From an uncultured Bacilli bacterium (GTDB lineage Bacteria > Bacillota_I > Bacilli_A > ML615J-28 > CAG-698): a stretch of 23,825 nucleotides of DNA. This document shows, piece after piece, positions 8,752-17,300 of this stretch. The notes under the pieces are model-generated. The model made no database searches and was not told the DNA's origin. It saw only the letters and a list, made by a program, of their open reading frames with translations. Both the position numbers and the translations under genes were made by a program. The stretch's first letter is position 1; the number at the start of each line of letters is the position of its first letter. The stretch covers positions 1-23,825 of the forward strand of contig CANQVW010000010.1 in the NCBI GenBank assembly GCA_947627395.1, in the 5' to 3' direction.

Positions 8752-9450
8752 ATGAAAACATTTATGGCTATTGGTGGTCACATTGGTGATATGGAATTAA
8801 CTTGTGGTTGTGTATTAGCAACTCAAGCCTTAAGAGGAGATAAAATTATTACAGTTGCTTTAACTGCCGGAGAAAGAGGCAACCCAAAAACAATGACTGT
8901 GGAAGAGTATCGTGTGCAAAAAGTACAAGAAGCAAAAGAGTTTGCGCAAATGTTAGGCGGAGAATCCATTGTCTTTCCTTATTGTGATGGAGAATTACCA
9001 GACAATCAAGAAGTTCGCTTGGAAGTTGCTCGTTTAATACGTAAATATCGTCCCAATGTTATTTTTACTCATTGGAAGAACAGCATGCATAAAGATCATG
9101 CCACTTGTTCTAAAATTGTGATTGACGCTCAATTTTATGCAAGTTTAGATATGGGAGATAAAATCCCTGGAGAAAGATGTTATGCCCCTGTTTATTTCTG
9201 CGAAAACTGGGAAGATAAAATTGGGTTTGACCCTTATATTTTAGTTAATTGTTCGGAAGGATATGACTTATGGACCAAAGCCATTGCGAAACATTGGTTT
9301 ATTATGAATAGCAAAGATTTTAAATATTATAATTATTACACTCATTTAAGTTATGTTCGTGGATGCCTTGCAAAATGTGAACATGCGGAAGCATTTGATG
9401 TCCAAGATCATGGTAAATTTAGTGTAAAACCAAATTGTTTTAGTGATTAA
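8752..9450 (+). CDS. PIG-L (LmbE-like) family deacetylase homologue with altered metal motif
   Basis: A 232-aa cytoplasmic protein with the N-terminal Rossmann-like start of PIG-L/LmbE N-acetylglucosamine-type deacetylases. The first motif, normally HPDDE, reads HIGDME here: His10 and Asp13 match the two metal ligands, but the residue matching the proposed catalytic base (the first Asp of HPDD) is Gly12. The second motif, HKDHATC (113-119), keeps the HxDH ligand region. AGERG and the downstream FPYCDGEL also fit the fold. So the fold is clear, while hydrolytic activity is uncertain: another acid such as Glu15 could act, or it may be a diverged subfamily with another chemistry. The ribosome site GAGAGGAG is good. 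The neighbours suggest an amino-sugar or muropeptide substrate. Confidence 0.82.
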   Translation: MKTFMAIGGHIGDMELTCGCVLATQALRGDKIITVALTAGERGNPKTMTVEEYRVQKVQEAKEFAQMLGGESIVFPYCDGELPDNQEVRLEVARLIRKYRPNVIFTHWKNSMHKDHATCSKIVIDAQFYASLDMGDKIPGERCYAPVYFCENWEDKIGFDPYILVNCSEGYDLWTKAIAKHWFIMNSKDFKYYNYYTHLSYVRGCLAKCEHAEAFDVQDHGKFSVKPNCFSD

Positions 9451-9451
9451 C

Positions 9452-10405
9452 ATGGAAGATAAATTAAAAGTAAAAAAAATAAAAAAAGGAGATACCATTG
9501 GTCTTATTTGTCCATCCTCTCGCAATAAACAACCTGAAAAAATGAAAAAAATTGAAGAAGCATTAGCCTCTTTAGGACTAAAAGTTCAATTTGGGAGAAC
9601 TTGTTTTTCACAAGATGGATATTTAGCAGGGACAGATGAAGAAAGATTAAATGACCTTCACCAAATGTTTTTAGATCCGAATATTGATGGTATTATTTGT
9701 TATAAAGGTGGATGTGGGGCTAGTCGAATTGTCGATAAAATTGACTATAAACTAATTCAACAACACCCTAAATTATTCATGGGATTTAGTGATATTACAG
9801 TATTACTCAATAATCTTTATCAACAAAGTCATTTACCTACCATTCATGGACAAGTTGGCATCTTTCTTTCAAGTCCTAAATGTGACTTAGATTCTTGGAA
9901 TGACTTTGCCCAAATTTTAACCACAAACACCCAAGGAAGAGTTTTAAAAAATCCGCAAAATGATGCTAAAACTGTTCAAGGAGGCGTTGCTATAGGAGAA
10001 ATGAGTGGAGGAAATTTGTGCCTCATTTCTGATTTAATCGGAACTCCTTATGAAGTGGATTTCAAAGATAAAATTGTTTTTATTGAAGAAGTGGATGAAC
10101 CCCCTTACAATATTGATCGTATGCTTGCTCAGCTTCGATTAGGAGGATATTTAGAACAAGCTAAAGGATTTGTTTTTGGTCATTTTACCGATTGCAATAA
10201 AGAAGAAGATGAACCAGAAATTGATGACTTAATTCAAGAATATTTTCAATTTTTAGATAAACCAGTTCTGACCCATTTTGCTTGTGGACATCAGTTTCCT
10301 TTTATCAATTTACCTATTGGTTTAAAGGTTCGCTTAGATGCAAATAAGCAAGAGATTACGATTTTAGAAGAATACTATAGGGAGGAAGAAAATGAAGAAA
10401 ATTAA
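9452..10405 (+). CDS. S66 family LD-carboxypeptidase / muropeptide peptidase (LdcA-like)
   Basis: A serine peptidase (317 aa, usual length) of the LdcA/MccF family, which in other bacteria removes the terminal D-Ala from murein tetrapeptides in the cytoplasm during wall recycling. Seen: GLICPSS near the N-terminus, ICYKGGCGASRI, the nucleophile Ser113 in MGFSDIT, the FIEEVDE segment (211-216) carrying the catalytic Glu, and His280 in ACGHQFPF before LPIGL. No signal peptide. Start: ATG 9452 lies one base after the upstream stop; GTG 9443 is also in frame. Neither has a convincing ribosome site, so reinitiation after the upstream gene is likely. The end overlaps the next gene by 14 nt. The family also contains MccF-type enzymes that inactivate microcin C; the context favours the wall-recycling role. 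Confidence 0.88.
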   Translation: MEDKLKVKKIKKGDTIGLICPSSRNKQPEKMKKIEEALASLGLKVQFGRTCFSQDGYLAGTDEERLNDLHQMFLDPNIDGIICYKGGCGASRIVDKIDYKLIQQHPKLFMGFSDITVLLNNLYQQSHLPTIHGQVGIFLSSPKCDLDSWNDFAQILTTNTQGRVLKNPQNDAKTVQGGVAIGEMSGGNLCLISDLIGTPYEVDFKDKIVFIEEVDEPPYNIDRMLAQLRLGGYLEQAKGFVFGHFTDCNKEEDEPEIDDLIQEYFQFLDKPVLTHFACGHQFPFINLPIGLKVRLDANKQEITILEEYYREEENEEN

Positions 10406-11702
10406 ATGTATAGAGCGAGAAGGATATATCACCTATTATGGAACAGATAAACCAGTTATGGTTCATGAGACTGTTCAAGAAAAAAAGAAAGAAACCAGAG
10501 GTGTTTGGTTTTCAACAGTTGAAAACATTGATATTCATCCTTGTGATTCAGTTAAAGAATATCAAGAACAATTAGATGAAGTCATTCAAACTTGTAAGAA
10601 ATACCATTTAAATACTGTTGTTTTTCAAGTTCGCCCAGGTTGTGATGCCTTTTATTCATCTAACATTAATCCTTGGAGTTGTTATTTAAGTAAAACTAGA
10701 ACAGAAGATGTTTACCCTGGGTTTGATTTATTTGGATATTTTGTGGAAAAGGCAAATGAAGCAGGAATTGATGTTCATGCCTGGATGAATCCATATCGTG
10801 TTCGTGGAAGTAAATTAGATGTCTTAAAACTAACTAAAGAAGAGTTCTTAAATCAATACTTAAGTCCTAAGAACTTTGCTCGTCAATACCCTGAATGTGT
10901 CATTGAAACCACAGAGCATCAATTAATCTTAGACCCAGCAAGTGCAAAAGTACAAGATTATCTTGTGGAAACTGTTTTAGAAATAGCAAAAAAATATCCA
11001 ATTAAAGCGATTCATATTGATGATTATTTTTATCCATATAGTCCTATTCAAGACCCAGATGAAGAAAAGAAACATCAAGCACTTCATCCTGAATTATCTT
11101 TAAATGATTTTAGAAGAGAAAATGTCAATTGCATGATTAAAAAGATTCATGATGCCTTAAATACTTTAGATCATAAAGTTGAATTTGGAATTAGTCCTTT
11201 TGGTATTTATCGTACACATTCTAGTCATTTTGAAGAAGAACATAAAACCGGTGGATGGGAATTTGGTTCACACAATCATTGTTCTTGCTTTCAATGTTAT
11301 GAAGGATTATATGCCGATGTTTACTTATGGATGGAAAATGGTTGGATTGATTATGTAGTTCCTCAAGACTATTTTTCCTTGGATAGTTATCAAACCAAAG
11401 AAGATGGAAGATCACTAGAAATTGTGAAATATGCCGATTTAGTCGATTGGTGGAGTTGGGCAGCAAAAAAAACCAATGTAAAATTATACATTGGTCAAGG
11501 AATTTATCGTTATTCTGATCATGGAAATTGGGGAAATCCCGAAGAAATTATCAACCAATTAAAAGTCAATGATTTATATGAAAATGTGAAAGGATCTATT
11601 TTCTTTACTTATCATGATTTTGTGAAAGAAGATAAACCATCTTTAGTAGAAGCAAGAAAGCTTTTATTAAAAGCTTGGACGAAGGATGTTAAACCTTACT
11701 AA
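10392..11702 (+). CDS. GHL10-type glycosyl hydrolase-like protein (DUF187; YngK/DigH family)
   Basis: A TIM-barrel hydrolase homologue of 436 aa. Seen: the family start RGVWFSTVENID, VFQVRPGCDAFY, HAWMNPYRVR, ILDPAS followed by HIDDYFYP with candidate catalytic acids Asp210/Asp211, FGISPFGIYR, and DYVVPQDYF. A relative in Escherichia coli, DigH (YddW), is a lipoprotein that cuts peptidoglycan glycan strands stripped of peptides. Here there is no signal peptide, so the enzyme should act in the cytoplasm on imported fragments. The first ~35 residues are a poorly conserved lead-in to the barrel. The ribosome site GGGAGG is good and lies inside the preceding gene, giving a 14-nt overlap. Substrate is inferred from family and neighbours. 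Confidence 0.87.
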   Translation: MKKIKCIEREGYITYYGTDKPVMVHETVQEKKKETRGVWFSTVENIDIHPCDSVKEYQEQLDEVIQTCKKYHLNTVVFQVRPGCDAFYSSNINPWSCYLSKTRTEDVYPGFDLFGYFVEKANEAGIDVHAWMNPYRVRGSKLDVLKLTKEEFLNQYLSPKNFARQYPECVIETTEHQLILDPASAKVQDYLVETVLEIAKKYPIKAIHIDDYFYPYSPIQDPDEEKKHQALHPELSLNDFRRENVNCMIKKIHDALNTLDHKVEFGISPFGIYRTHSSHFEEEHKTGGWEFGSHNHCSCFQCYEGLYADVYLWMENGWIDYVVPQDYFSLDSYQTKEDGRSLEIVKYADLVDWWSWAAKKTNVKLYIGQGIYRYSDHGNWGNPEEIINQLKVNDLYENVKGSIFFTYHDFVKEDKPSLVEARKLLLKAWTKDVKPY

Positions 11703-11703
11703 T

Positions 11704-12333
11704 ATGGAAAGACTTGATCAATATGCTTCTTATTGTCATTTCTTAAAGCAAGAAAGAACAGGAAAAAAGCCCAAGGTTTTAGTTCATGCTTGTTGTTGTC
11801 CTTGTTCAACAGAAGTGATCGAAGTATTAAAAAAGGCATTTGATATTACCATATTTTATTATAATCCTAATATTTATCCTTTAGAAGAATATGAAAAAAG
11901 GAAAGCAGAGTTCTTAAAAATTCCTCAAGAATTTTCTTTCTTAGAAGGAACTTACAATCCTAAGATTTATGATGAACAAATTCAAGGATTAGAAGAAAGT
12001 AAGGAAGGTGGAAAGAGATGTTATGCTTGTTATTCTTTTCGTTTAGAGGAAACAGCAAAAAAAGCAAAAGAGTTAGGATTTGATTATTTTACAACGACTC
12101 TATCCATTAGTCCTTATAAAAATAGTGATTGGATCAATGAACTTGGCCAAAAGTTTGCGGAAGAATACGATGTTCTTTTCCTTTATTCTAATTTTAAAAA
12201 ACAAGATGGATATAAGAAATCCATTGCCTTATCAAAACAATATCAACTCTATCGTCAAGAATATTGTGGGTGTAAATATTCTTTAGAAGAAAGAAAATTA
12301 TATATAGAAAATAAAACAAATCCAGTTTCTTAA
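11704..12333 (+). CDS. queH: Epoxyqueuosine reductase QueH
   Basis: This enzyme performs the last step of queuosine synthesis, reducing epoxyqueuosine to queuosine in the wobble position of tRNAs with GUN anticodons. It is 209 aa from this start. Seen: the cysteine-rich N-terminal motif HACCCPCS (Cys 30, 31, 32, 34; other QueH have CCAPC, so there is one extra Cys), the middle motif CYACYSFRL (106-114), the TTTLSISPYKN segment and the C-terminal YCGCKYS (188 and 190). These cysteines bind the iron-sulfur cluster and metal in the family. Start: ATG 11704 lies one base after the upstream stop; ATG 11686 is also in frame but its AAGG touches the start codon, so this choice is uncertain by 6 codons. 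It has no evident link to the wall-related genes before it and probably shares only the transcript. Confidence 0.92.
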   Translation: MERLDQYASYCHFLKQERTGKKPKVLVHACCCPCSTEVIEVLKKAFDITIFYYNPNIYPLEEYEKRKAEFLKIPQEFSFLEGTYNPKIYDEQIQGLEESKEGGKRCYACYSFRLEETAKKAKELGFDYFTTTLSISPYKNSDWINELGQKFAEEYDVLFLYSNFKKQDGYKKSIALSKQYQLYRQEYCGCKYSLEERKLYIENKTNPVS

Positions 12334-12348
12334 ACTGGATTTTTATTT
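12318..12348 (+). terminator. Rho-independent terminator after queH
   Basis: A perfect 11-bp stem (12318-12328 with 12332-12342) with a 3-nt loop, followed by TTTATTT. The queH stop codon lies within the hairpin. It closes the 5.4-12.3 kb operon. Confidence 0.9.
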
Positions 12349-12383
12349 AGGAAAAAATTGCTTGTTAAAAAGAAAGACAAAAC

Positions 12384-12403
12384 TTAACTTAAAATAAAGT
12401 TAA
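12384..12403. promoter_or_regulatory. Inverted repeat TTAACTT-N6-AAGTTAA
   Basis: Perfect 7-bp arms about 43 nt upstream of the -35 element of the GH20 promoter. It could be a regulator site, but in such AT-rich DNA chance is a real alternative. Confidence 0.35.
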
Positions 12404-12411
12404 AGATAAAA

Positions 12412-12428
12412 ATGTGCAATATGCACAT
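12412..12428. promoter_or_regulatory. Palindromic operator candidate ATGTGCA-ATA-TGCACAT
   Basis: Perfect 7-bp arms with a 3-nt spacer, richer in G+C than the surrounding DNA, ending 17 nt before the -35 box. Size and symmetry fit a dimeric HTH regulator, such as a LacI or GntR type. No regulator gene is in the window. The position just upstream of the -35 would suit an activator or a repressor. Confidence 0.55.
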
Positions 12429-12445
12429 AAAAATTGAAATATACC

Positions 12446-12474
12446 TTGAAAATATGGCCTTTCTGTGCTATAAT
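12446..12474 (+). promoter_or_regulatory. Strong sigma-A-type promoter for the GH20/ABC operon
   Basis: TTGAAA (12446-12451), a 17-nt spacer and TATAAT (12469-12474), with the extended -10 TG (TGCTATAAT). The leader is about 35 nt and contains a perfect AAAGGAGG ribosome site at 12504-12511. Confidence 0.85.
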
Positions 12475-12515
12475 TAACTAAAGAGAAAAAGCGTTTTTTT
12501 TAGAAAGGAGGAAGT

Positions 12516-14369
12516 ATGTATCTCATTTATCCCCAAGTAAGATTACAAAAAGAAATGCCTAATGAATGTACTATAAAGGATTTCTATCTTTACTTTGATA
12601 CAAAAATACAATCTGTTATATTTGAATTAAATCAATTTCTCTCTTACAAAGAAGCCTCCAAAGAGAAGAGCAATATTTTATTTTTGAACAAGACAGCTCT
12701 TCCAGAACAATGTTATGAAATCGATGTTGAAGAAAGTAAAATAAAAATTTACGCCCATAGTCCAAGTGGATTTTATTATGCTACAAAAACATTAAAACAA
12801 ATGATGCAATCCACCTTAAAATGTGTTCACATAGAAGATGGGCCAGACATCATGATTCGTGGATTTATGTATGACATCAGTCGTAACAAAGTTCCTAAAC
12901 TAGAAACTTTAAAATATATCATTGATGTAATGAGCGATTTAAAAATGAATCATTTTGAAGTTTATGTTGAAGGATTTAGTTTTGAATATACAACATTTAA
13001 ACAATACTTAGAAAAAGAATCTTACATTACAATACAAGAATATGAAGAATTAGAAGCCTATGCAAGATTACATGAAATCGATTTTGTTCCAAACCAAAAT
13101 GGATTTGGTCATATGAGTGATTGGCTAGAAAAAGAAGAGTTTAAGGATTTAGCTGAAGCACCGAATGGAATTGATTTGTGGGGAACGCATCGGGCTCCAA
13201 GTACATTAAATGCTTTAGATGGGCGCTCCATTGAACTTGTGAAAAAGATGTATCATGACATGTTACCTCATTCTCATTCTTCTTATTTTCACATGAATTT
13301 TGATGAGCCTTTTGAACTTGGAAAGGACAAAACCAAAGAAGCTTGTCAAACTCAAGGTGAAGCAAAAGTTTATTTAGATTATACTTTAAAAGCATATGAA
13401 GAAGTGAAAAAATATCATAAAACACCTATGATTTGGGGAGATGTATTGATACGTCATGATGATATTTTAGATCAAATTCCTAAAGATATGATTTTTGTGG
13501 ACTGGGGATATGATGCTGAATATCCATTCCATGAACATTTATTAAAACTGAAAAAAGCTGGGGTGCCTTTTATGGCTGCTCCTGGATCTAGTACTTGGTG
13601 CAGTTTGTTGGGCAGAACGATTGACTGGGTAGAAACCATTCAAAATGCTGTTTGGAACATTTACGAACTGGGTGGACTAGGGGTGTTATTGACGGACTGG
13701 GGTGATGTTGGTCATTTGCAACATTTGCCTGCAACGCTTCCTCCTTTGGTTTATTGTGGATTATTGACCTATAGAACTAAAGAAGGTACATATAAACAAT
13801 TGAAAGATTATTTGAATCATTATATTTTCCATGATGAAAAATGTTTAATTGCGGATATTTTAATGGATTTAGGGACCTATTACAAATATGAGCCCCACTA
13901 TACAGGAAATGGAAGTGTTACGTTCTATTCCATGGTGTGGGCATTAAATGCCATGAAAGAAGAAGATCCGATTCAATATTTTACTTCAAAGATGAAATAT
14001 AATTATTTGAGTTTAGAAGAATATTATTTATTAAATGATTTCTTTGATCAAAAGAAAAAAGAATTATCTTTATCTAAAGTGGATTCTTTGATTAAAGATG
14101 AAATCAATCATTCCATTTCTTTACTACAAACCATCATGAAAATTAGCTTTGGACATCAAACAAAACAAGATTTAAATTATCGAATTCTTTGCTTTGAAGA
14201 TGCAATTCATTCTATCGATGGTCTCATTAGAGAATTAAAAAGATTATGGTTAGTCCGTAATAAATATAGTGGTTTAAATAAAACCATTGCTAATCTAGAA
14301 AAAGTGAAAATTTTTGCAATAAAGAGTCTAGATTTTTATAAAGGAGGAGCTCATGAAACGCAAAATTAA
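12516..14369 (+). CDS. GH20-like beta-N-acetylhexosaminidase, predicted cytoplasmic
   Basis: A 617-aa exo-glycosidase homologue. An N-terminal alpha/beta domain (about 1-115, ending near SGFYYATKTLKQ) precedes a TIM barrel opening with IRGFMYDISRNKVP. The GH20 catalytic Asp-Glu pair is D263-E264 in FHMNFDEPFELG; the usual HxGxDE reads HMNFDE, so it belongs to a diverged branch. The late barrel segment TDWGDVGHLQHLP (393-405) supplies the Trp that lines the sugar site in related proteins. In GH20 the substrate's own acetamido group is the nucleophile, so a terminal GlcNAc or GalNAc is the expected target. No signal peptide is present, so it should act on sugars brought in by the ABC system that follows. 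It overlaps the next gene by 17 nt. Confidence 0.85.
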   Translation: MYLIYPQVRLQKEMPNECTIKDFYLYFDTKIQSVIFELNQFLSYKEASKEKSNILFLNKTALPEQCYEIDVEESKIKIYAHSPSGFYYATKTLKQMMQSTLKCVHIEDGPDIMIRGFMYDISRNKVPKLETLKYIIDVMSDLKMNHFEVYVEGFSFEYTTFKQYLEKESYITIQEYEELEAYARLHEIDFVPNQNGFGHMSDWLEKEEFKDLAEAPNGIDLWGTHRAPSTLNALDGRSIELVKKMYHDMLPHSHSSYFHMNFDEPFELGKDKTKEACQTQGEAKVYLDYTLKAYEEVKKYHKTPMIWGDVLIRHDDILDQIPKDMIFVDWGYDAEYPFHEHLLKLKKAGVPFMAAPGSSTWCSLLGRTIDWVETIQNAVWNIYELGGLGVLLTDWGDVGHLQHLPATLPPLVYCGLLTYRTKEGTYKQLKDYLNHYIFHDEKCLIADILMDLGTYYKYEPHYTGNGSVTFYSMVWALNAMKEEDPIQYFTSKMKYNYLSLEEYYLLNDFFDQKKKELSLSKVDSLIKDEINHSISLLQTIMKISFGHQTKQDLNYRILCFEDAIHSIDGLIRELKRLWLVRNKYSGLNKTIANLEKVKIFAIKSLDFYKGGAHETQN

Positions 14370-17300
14370 TATAACGAGCAAAATGGTAAAAAGAACATGC
14401 TTAATTGTCATAGGCGTTGCTGTTTTCGTCTTACTTCTTGTTGTTACCATTCAAAGTTTTAATAGGGGACATGTATTATCCAATTCAACTCCACTGAATG
14501 GAAGCGAATTGAGTGGTGAGTATTTAGAGTATGTCGATGCCCATTCTACGGTGGATGCGACCACAGGAGAAAAAAATAGACCTCAACCTACTGGATATGC
14601 TTATAGTGTCAATGAGAATAACAATAATGCGGTTAAATCTGAGTTTAGTTCAGAAAAAACACAAACAGCAAATACCATTGAAGTTGGTGGAAGTGCTGTT
14701 GAACAAGATAATAACGGCACAGGAAACGAAGTTACTATTAATGGAGTGGAGTATCATTATAGTGGCAAAAGTGGCTCATTGGTTTATACAGCAAATGTAA
14801 AAGAAGATGGCTTTTATAATCTTTTGCTAGAATATATGCCTTCAACAACAGAAGTTTATCCTGAAGGTGAAGAGAGTGGTGGAGCCAACATTGAGCGTAA
14901 AATTTTAATTGATGGTGAAGTTCCATATGAAGATTTATCTAACGTTGCCTTCCAAAGAGTTTGGGCAGACGGAGGAGAAAAATTGGTTGACCTTGCAGGA
15001 AATGAAATTAAACCAAAACAAGTAGAAAAACCTGCTAAAAGAGCTTCCTATGTTTATGACCAAGTTGGTTATGTAACAGAACCATATATGATTTACTTTA
15101 CAAGAGGGGAACATGACATTACAATCGAATCTATTCGTGAAAATATGTTAATTGCCAATGTTTATGTAACAAGTGTTGAATCCTATATGACCTATGATGA
15201 ATATCAACAAAAATATCAAGATAAAGCAAAAGTCACAGGAAAAATCTCTTATCAAATTCAAGGCGAAGGTGGAAATGAAGCCGACGGACGCTTTACCAAT
15301 GTCACTCGATCTTCATCAACCATCTATGCCGTATCCGATAGAACTAGTTCTTACAATGTCACCATTGGCGAAGACGGAAAGAAATTAAAATCTTCTCCAG
15401 TTAAACTTGTTTTAAATACTATTGGCGGAGCTAAATGGAGTAGCCCTGGTGATTGGATTCGTTGGGATGTGGAAGTGGAAGAAGAAGGACTTTACGAAAT
15501 CTCTCTTCGTTGCAAACAAAATGTATCCCGTGGATTATTCTCAACAAGAAAGTTATACATTGATGATGAAATTCCATTTACAGAAGCACAAAATTGTAAA
15601 TTTGTTTATAAAAGTAATTGGAGCATAGTTACCTTAGGCAATGAAAAAGAACCATTCCTATTCTACTTAAGCAAAGGTACACATACCCTAACACTTGAAT
15701 GTACATTAGGCGATTATGCAACACAAATAAGTCGTGTACAAGATACCATTGATGATCTAAATCGTTTATATCGTCAAATCATTCAAAAAACAGGAATTAG
15801 CCCAGACCCATATATTGATTATTTCAAAGATGAATCTGGAAAGAAATTTATTGAAGAGGCAACAGCAAAATTTAGAGAAGCAAGAGACACTTTACTAGAT
15901 GTATCTAAGGCTATTACAGAAATTTCAGGTGAAAAGAGTAGCGAAACAGCTTCTCTTGAAACCATGGCTGTCCAATTAAAACAATTTGCGGATGACCATT
16001 ACAAAATTCAAAAGAACTTATCTGATTTTAGTACCAATATTTCCTCTTTAGGAACATGGATTTTAAATGTTAGTCAACAAGCTTTAACCATTGATTATTT
16101 AATGGTCCATAGTGCTGATTATAAACTTCCAAAAGCAAATCCAAATATTTTTGGTAGTTTATGGTTTGGTATTAAAGGATTTGTTTTATCTTTCACATAT
16201 GATTATGAAAGTGTCGGTTTAACTGCTGCCAATAGTGAATGGAAAAACGTCGACGTATGGCTTTTAACAAGTGAGAGTCAAGGACGTGAACAAGCCAATG
16301 CAATTAGTAGTATGATTAATGAAGAAAAAAGTAATGAAGATAGTCGATTAAATGGCATCAATGTCACTTTAAAAGTTGTCTCTCCAGATGTACTTTTAAC
16401 AGCAACCCTTGCGGGTCGTGGACCAGATGTTGCGATTAACGTTGCCAATGGTACTCCAGTCAACTATGCCCTACGTGGTGCAACTTACAACTTAGCCACC
16501 TTTACTCGTCAAGCTTTAGATGAATATGGATTTACAAACATTCCTTCTTTTGAAGAAATTGCTTTAAATGAAGAAACCAGATGGTTCCAACAAAGTGCAA
16601 TGGTTCCATATGAATTTGAAGGTGGATATTATGCCTTACCTTATACACAAAGTTTCTTAGTCACATTCTATCGTACAGATATGTTTGAAGAATATGGATG
16701 GGAAGTTCCTCAAACTTGGGATCAAGTCATTGACTTAATTCCAGAGTTACAAAACTTAAACTTCCAATTTTATTTGCCATTAAATACAGTTGGATCGTCT
16801 AGTGTTGTTAACCAGATTTTTGCTTCTAAACTTTATCAATCTGTAGATAATGCTAGAGAATCTGCTTTCTATAGAACTGAAATCAATGAATTTGGTAGTG
16901 AATATGTGGAATCAAATTTTGATTCTAAAGAAGCTATGGAAGCATTTGAATTCTGGTGTAGTTTCTATACAGATTATAGTTTCCCATTACAAGCCAGCTT
17001 CGTTAACCGTTTCCGTAGTGGTGAAACCCCTATTGGAATTGCTGGATATGATACCTATAATACCCTTGCTGTTTCTGCTCCAGAAATTCGTGGTAAATGG
17101 GGATTTGAATTATTACCTGGTACGATAAAAACAAATGAACAAGGCGATGAATTTATCGATCATTTAGGTGCTGCAAGTGGTACTGCCTTAATTATGATGA
17201 ATCAAACAGAAGTTCCTTTTGAAGCTTGGAAGTTTATGCAATGGTTCACAAGTGCAGATACGCAAGCAGGATACGCACGTGAAATTGAAGCTATTTTAGG

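Noticed and set aside
12481..12503. AAAAAGCGTTTTTT in the GH20 leader as a terminator or cre site
   Set aside because: The arms are only A/T runs around GCG, with no stable stem, and it does not fit the catabolite-response consensus.
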